Positions 58,776-60,222 of a stretch of DNA of 60,222 nt are shown here, one piece after another. Made by a program: the position numbers and the translations under genes. Location: positions 1 through 60,222 of the forward strand of contig CALWRE010000036.1 of assembly GCA_944383835.1 (NCBI GenBank), written 5' to 3'. Each line of letters begins with the position of its first letter. The first letter of the stretch is position 1. Source of the DNA: an uncultured Lachnospiraceae bacterium. Its GTDB lineage: Bacteria; Bacillota; Clostridia; Lachnospirales; Lachnospiraceae. The notes beneath the pieces were generated by a model that was given only the letters and a program-made list of their open reading frames with translations, had not been told where the DNA came from and searched no databases.

Positions 58776-59579
58776 CTATGCCATCGCCTGCACCATCTCC
58801 CAAAACAGCCGGTTGAGCGGCCCCCAGTCCGCCTTTCGATCCTCCGAAAGCAGGGGAAGGCGCTCCTTCCATCGCTCCAATTCCTCCTCGATAAAGCGCA
58901 GGATCACCGGGTTTTGCGGGAGCAGTTCTTTCTCCCCGCAGCCCCGCTTGACCTCCCGTACTTTGTCTATCTCCTGCAGCAGTGCCTGCGGCAATTTCTC
59001 CCTCTCCCTGTCCAAAAGGCTGGTAAAGAGAACCGGGGCCGGCCTATGGCTCTCGTCGATGCAGCGGGCCGCCAATAGAGGGCGAAGCGCATAAAAATAC
59101 TTCTTATAGCTGACCCTCTCCCCCTGCAGATGGCGCAGCCAGGTTCCCCGTGCGGTCCCGCAATAGTGAGCAATCGCCGTCTTCACCGAAAAATACGCCT
59201 GGGCTGTCTCCCAAACCCTCTCCCATTCCCTGCTTGACCAGTAGACAATGGGAGAGACAGCCCACTCAAAGAGTGTGGCATTGCCCCGATGAAACTGTGT
59301 CAGCGCCTTTCGCAGATCCCAGCCGTTGATATCCATCACCTCGTCCAGCTGCCATTCGATCACATCCCTGGGCGCATCCAGCCGCAGATAGTCCTCTGTC
59401 TTTCTCTGATAAATAAAGCGCACGTCATAGTCGCTGTCCGGCGATTCCAGGCCCCAGGCGCGGCTGCCCGACTCCACGGCGCAGAGCACCCGCACCCTTT
59501 CCCTTTCCTCGATTTCCTTCAGCTTTTCCTCTATCGCAGCCCGGATATCCCTCGAACTTCTTTCTGCCGCCGTTTCCAT
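58776..59579 (-). CDS. Predicted nucleotidyltransferase (RlaP/COG3541 type)
   Basis: 267 aa. ESGSRAWGLESPDSDYDVRFIY is the polymerase-beta-type motif GSxxxG...DSDxD with the metal-binding Asp residues. Ends in a helical domain. In some bacteria this family accompanies RNA-repair ligases; no ligase is present here. Followed upstream by a second gene of the same kind. Confidence 0.88.
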   Translation of the reverse strand: METAAERSSRDIRAAIEEKLKEIEERERVRVLCAVESGSRAWGLESPDSDYDVRFIYQRKTEDYLRLDAPRDVIEWQLDEVMDINGWDLRKALTQFHRGNATLFEWAVSPIVYWSSREWERVWETAQAYFSVKTAIAHYCGTARGTWLRHLQGERVSYKKYFYALRPLLAARCIDESHRPAPVLFTSLLDREREKLPQALLQEIDKVREVKRGCGEKELLPQNPVILRFIEEELERWKERLPLLSEDRKADWGPLNRLFWEMVQAMA

Positions 59580-59676
59580 ACGAATAGAACCTCCCTTCGC
59601 CTGCCTTTGTCTCTCTTATCCCTCTGTCCTTTTCATCCTTCTATTTCGCTATTCTGGCGTCCTCCGCCCTCTGCCC

Positions 59677-60222
59677 TCAGTCCTCCAGTTCCAGCGCCCT
59701 GCGGTTCATCCGCTCCACAAAAGCCTCCACCTTCTCCATATCCGGATGATCCGGGAGAGCGCTCTCCTTAGCCGCCTTTTCCAGCCGTCTTTCATAATCC
59801 GCCAAAATCTCGTAGAACTCTTCCGAAAATCCTCCGTCCTCGCTGCCAAAACCTCCGGTCCGGATCCGCATCAGCAGGTCGTGCTCCTTCGTTCGTCTGG
59901 TGCAGATTTCTCCTTTCTCCAGGATATCAATGGCCATCATAAACAAGCGGATCAGATGCATCGCGTGCTTGTTCAGATGGTTTTCGTCTTTCTTTTTGTT
60001 CCGCTTTCCGATTTTGTCATAGTCGCGGACTACGTTGTGCATCACCGCCCACATGTTTTCATAATCCCGAAGCGGCAGACGGCGAAAATCCGCATCGACG
60101 AATATCTCCGTCTCCAGCTCCGGATTTTCCGCCCGGTCAATATAGAGGCGGATGCTCCCCTTGTCAAAGGAATGATACCGCCGCGCAAAATCCTCCAGCG
60201 CATTGCGGACGGAATGGAGGAT
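59677..60222 (-). CDS. Predicted nucleotidyltransferase, C-terminal part (runs off window)
   Basis: The frame is open to the window edge (60222), so the start is outside; 181 residues are visible. The sequence (KHAMHLIRLFMMAIDILEKGEI, HDLLMRIRTGGF, EFYEILADYERRLEKAA) matches the helical C-terminal half of COG3541/YcgL-type nucleotidyltransferases. The catalytic N-terminal part is not visible. It precedes the RlaP-type gene by 97 bp. Confidence 0.78.
   Translation of the reverse strand: MLHSVRNALEDFARRYHSFDKGSIRLYIDRAENPELETEIFVDADFRRLPLRDYENMWAVMHNVVRDYDKIGKRNKKKDENHLNKHAMHLIRLFMMAIDILEKGEICTRRTKEHDLLMRIRTGGFGSEDGGFSEEFYEILADYERRLEKAAKESALPDHPDMEKVEAFVERMNRRALELED

Overview
The window reads as chromosomal DNA of a spore-forming member of the Clostridia, most likely Lachnospiraceae. 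It has roughly even GC content, strong GGAGG ribosome binding sites, a complete spoIIAA-spoIIAB-sigF-spoVA block, a valine T-box, GHKL/LytTR regulation, and paralogue-rich ABC, PTS and TetR content. The assignment rests on gene content and codon style only; there is no rRNA here.

Layout. 1-13 kb (all minus strand): a lipoprotein / GNAT / MBL-fold / TetR operon; a decayed methyltransferase; a three-gene ABC exporter next to a BlaI/BlaR1-like pair; a second ABC exporter with a 55-aa membrane protein and a LytTR two-component pair; then thpR and small unknowns. 13-25 kb (minus): a YjbR-EVE fusion, an AEC transporter, the sporulation block, a zinc-ribbon/TPR protein, valS with its T-box and a tRNA-Gly gene directly upstream, and an SPFH protein. 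25-31.6 kb: asd; a DUF2975/XRE/unknown operon; a very small type I toxin-antitoxin-like locus; tRNA-Thr; YbaK; an ABC ATPase plus permease without a binding protein; and an RluA enzyme. 31.6-40 kb: an Fe-alcohol dehydrogenase, an RpiR regulator and a mannose-type PTS operon diverging from an OMP-decarboxylase-superfamily gene, then a frameshifted MATE gene, a HAD phosphatase and a SpoVB-like flippase. 40.9-44.7 kb: a split threonine/serine exporter diverging from tdh-kbl, a small threonine module. 45-48.2 kb: a lactose/cellobiose PTS operon in decay with a broken TetR. 48.4-60.2 kb: an orphan lipoprotein, a TetR-ABC operon, a PadR/HAAS pair, a GyrI-like/TfoX/WYL group, a TetR-SDR pair, a NucS-like nuclease, and two neighbouring nucleotidyltransferases.

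Two themes stand out. First, several regulator promoters have perfect or near-perfect palindromes inside the -35/-10 spacer, which points to autorepression (TetR at 2.5 kb, BlaI at 7.1 kb, PadR at 53.9 kb, TetR at 57.5 kb). Second, the accessory sugar and drug transport genes carry many lesions: one-base shifts in homopolymers in a PTS IIC, a MATE gene and a TetR; a premature amber in a second IIC; a truncated IIA; and a GH1 enzyme without its middle. The homopolymer shifts could instead be assembly errors.

The best candidates for something undescribed are the convergent small-toxin/antisense-RNA locus at 27.4-27.7 kb, whose two promoters are inverted copies, and a 47-bp dispersed element that sits just upstream of genes. 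One copy of that element lies between the valS T-box terminator and valS.
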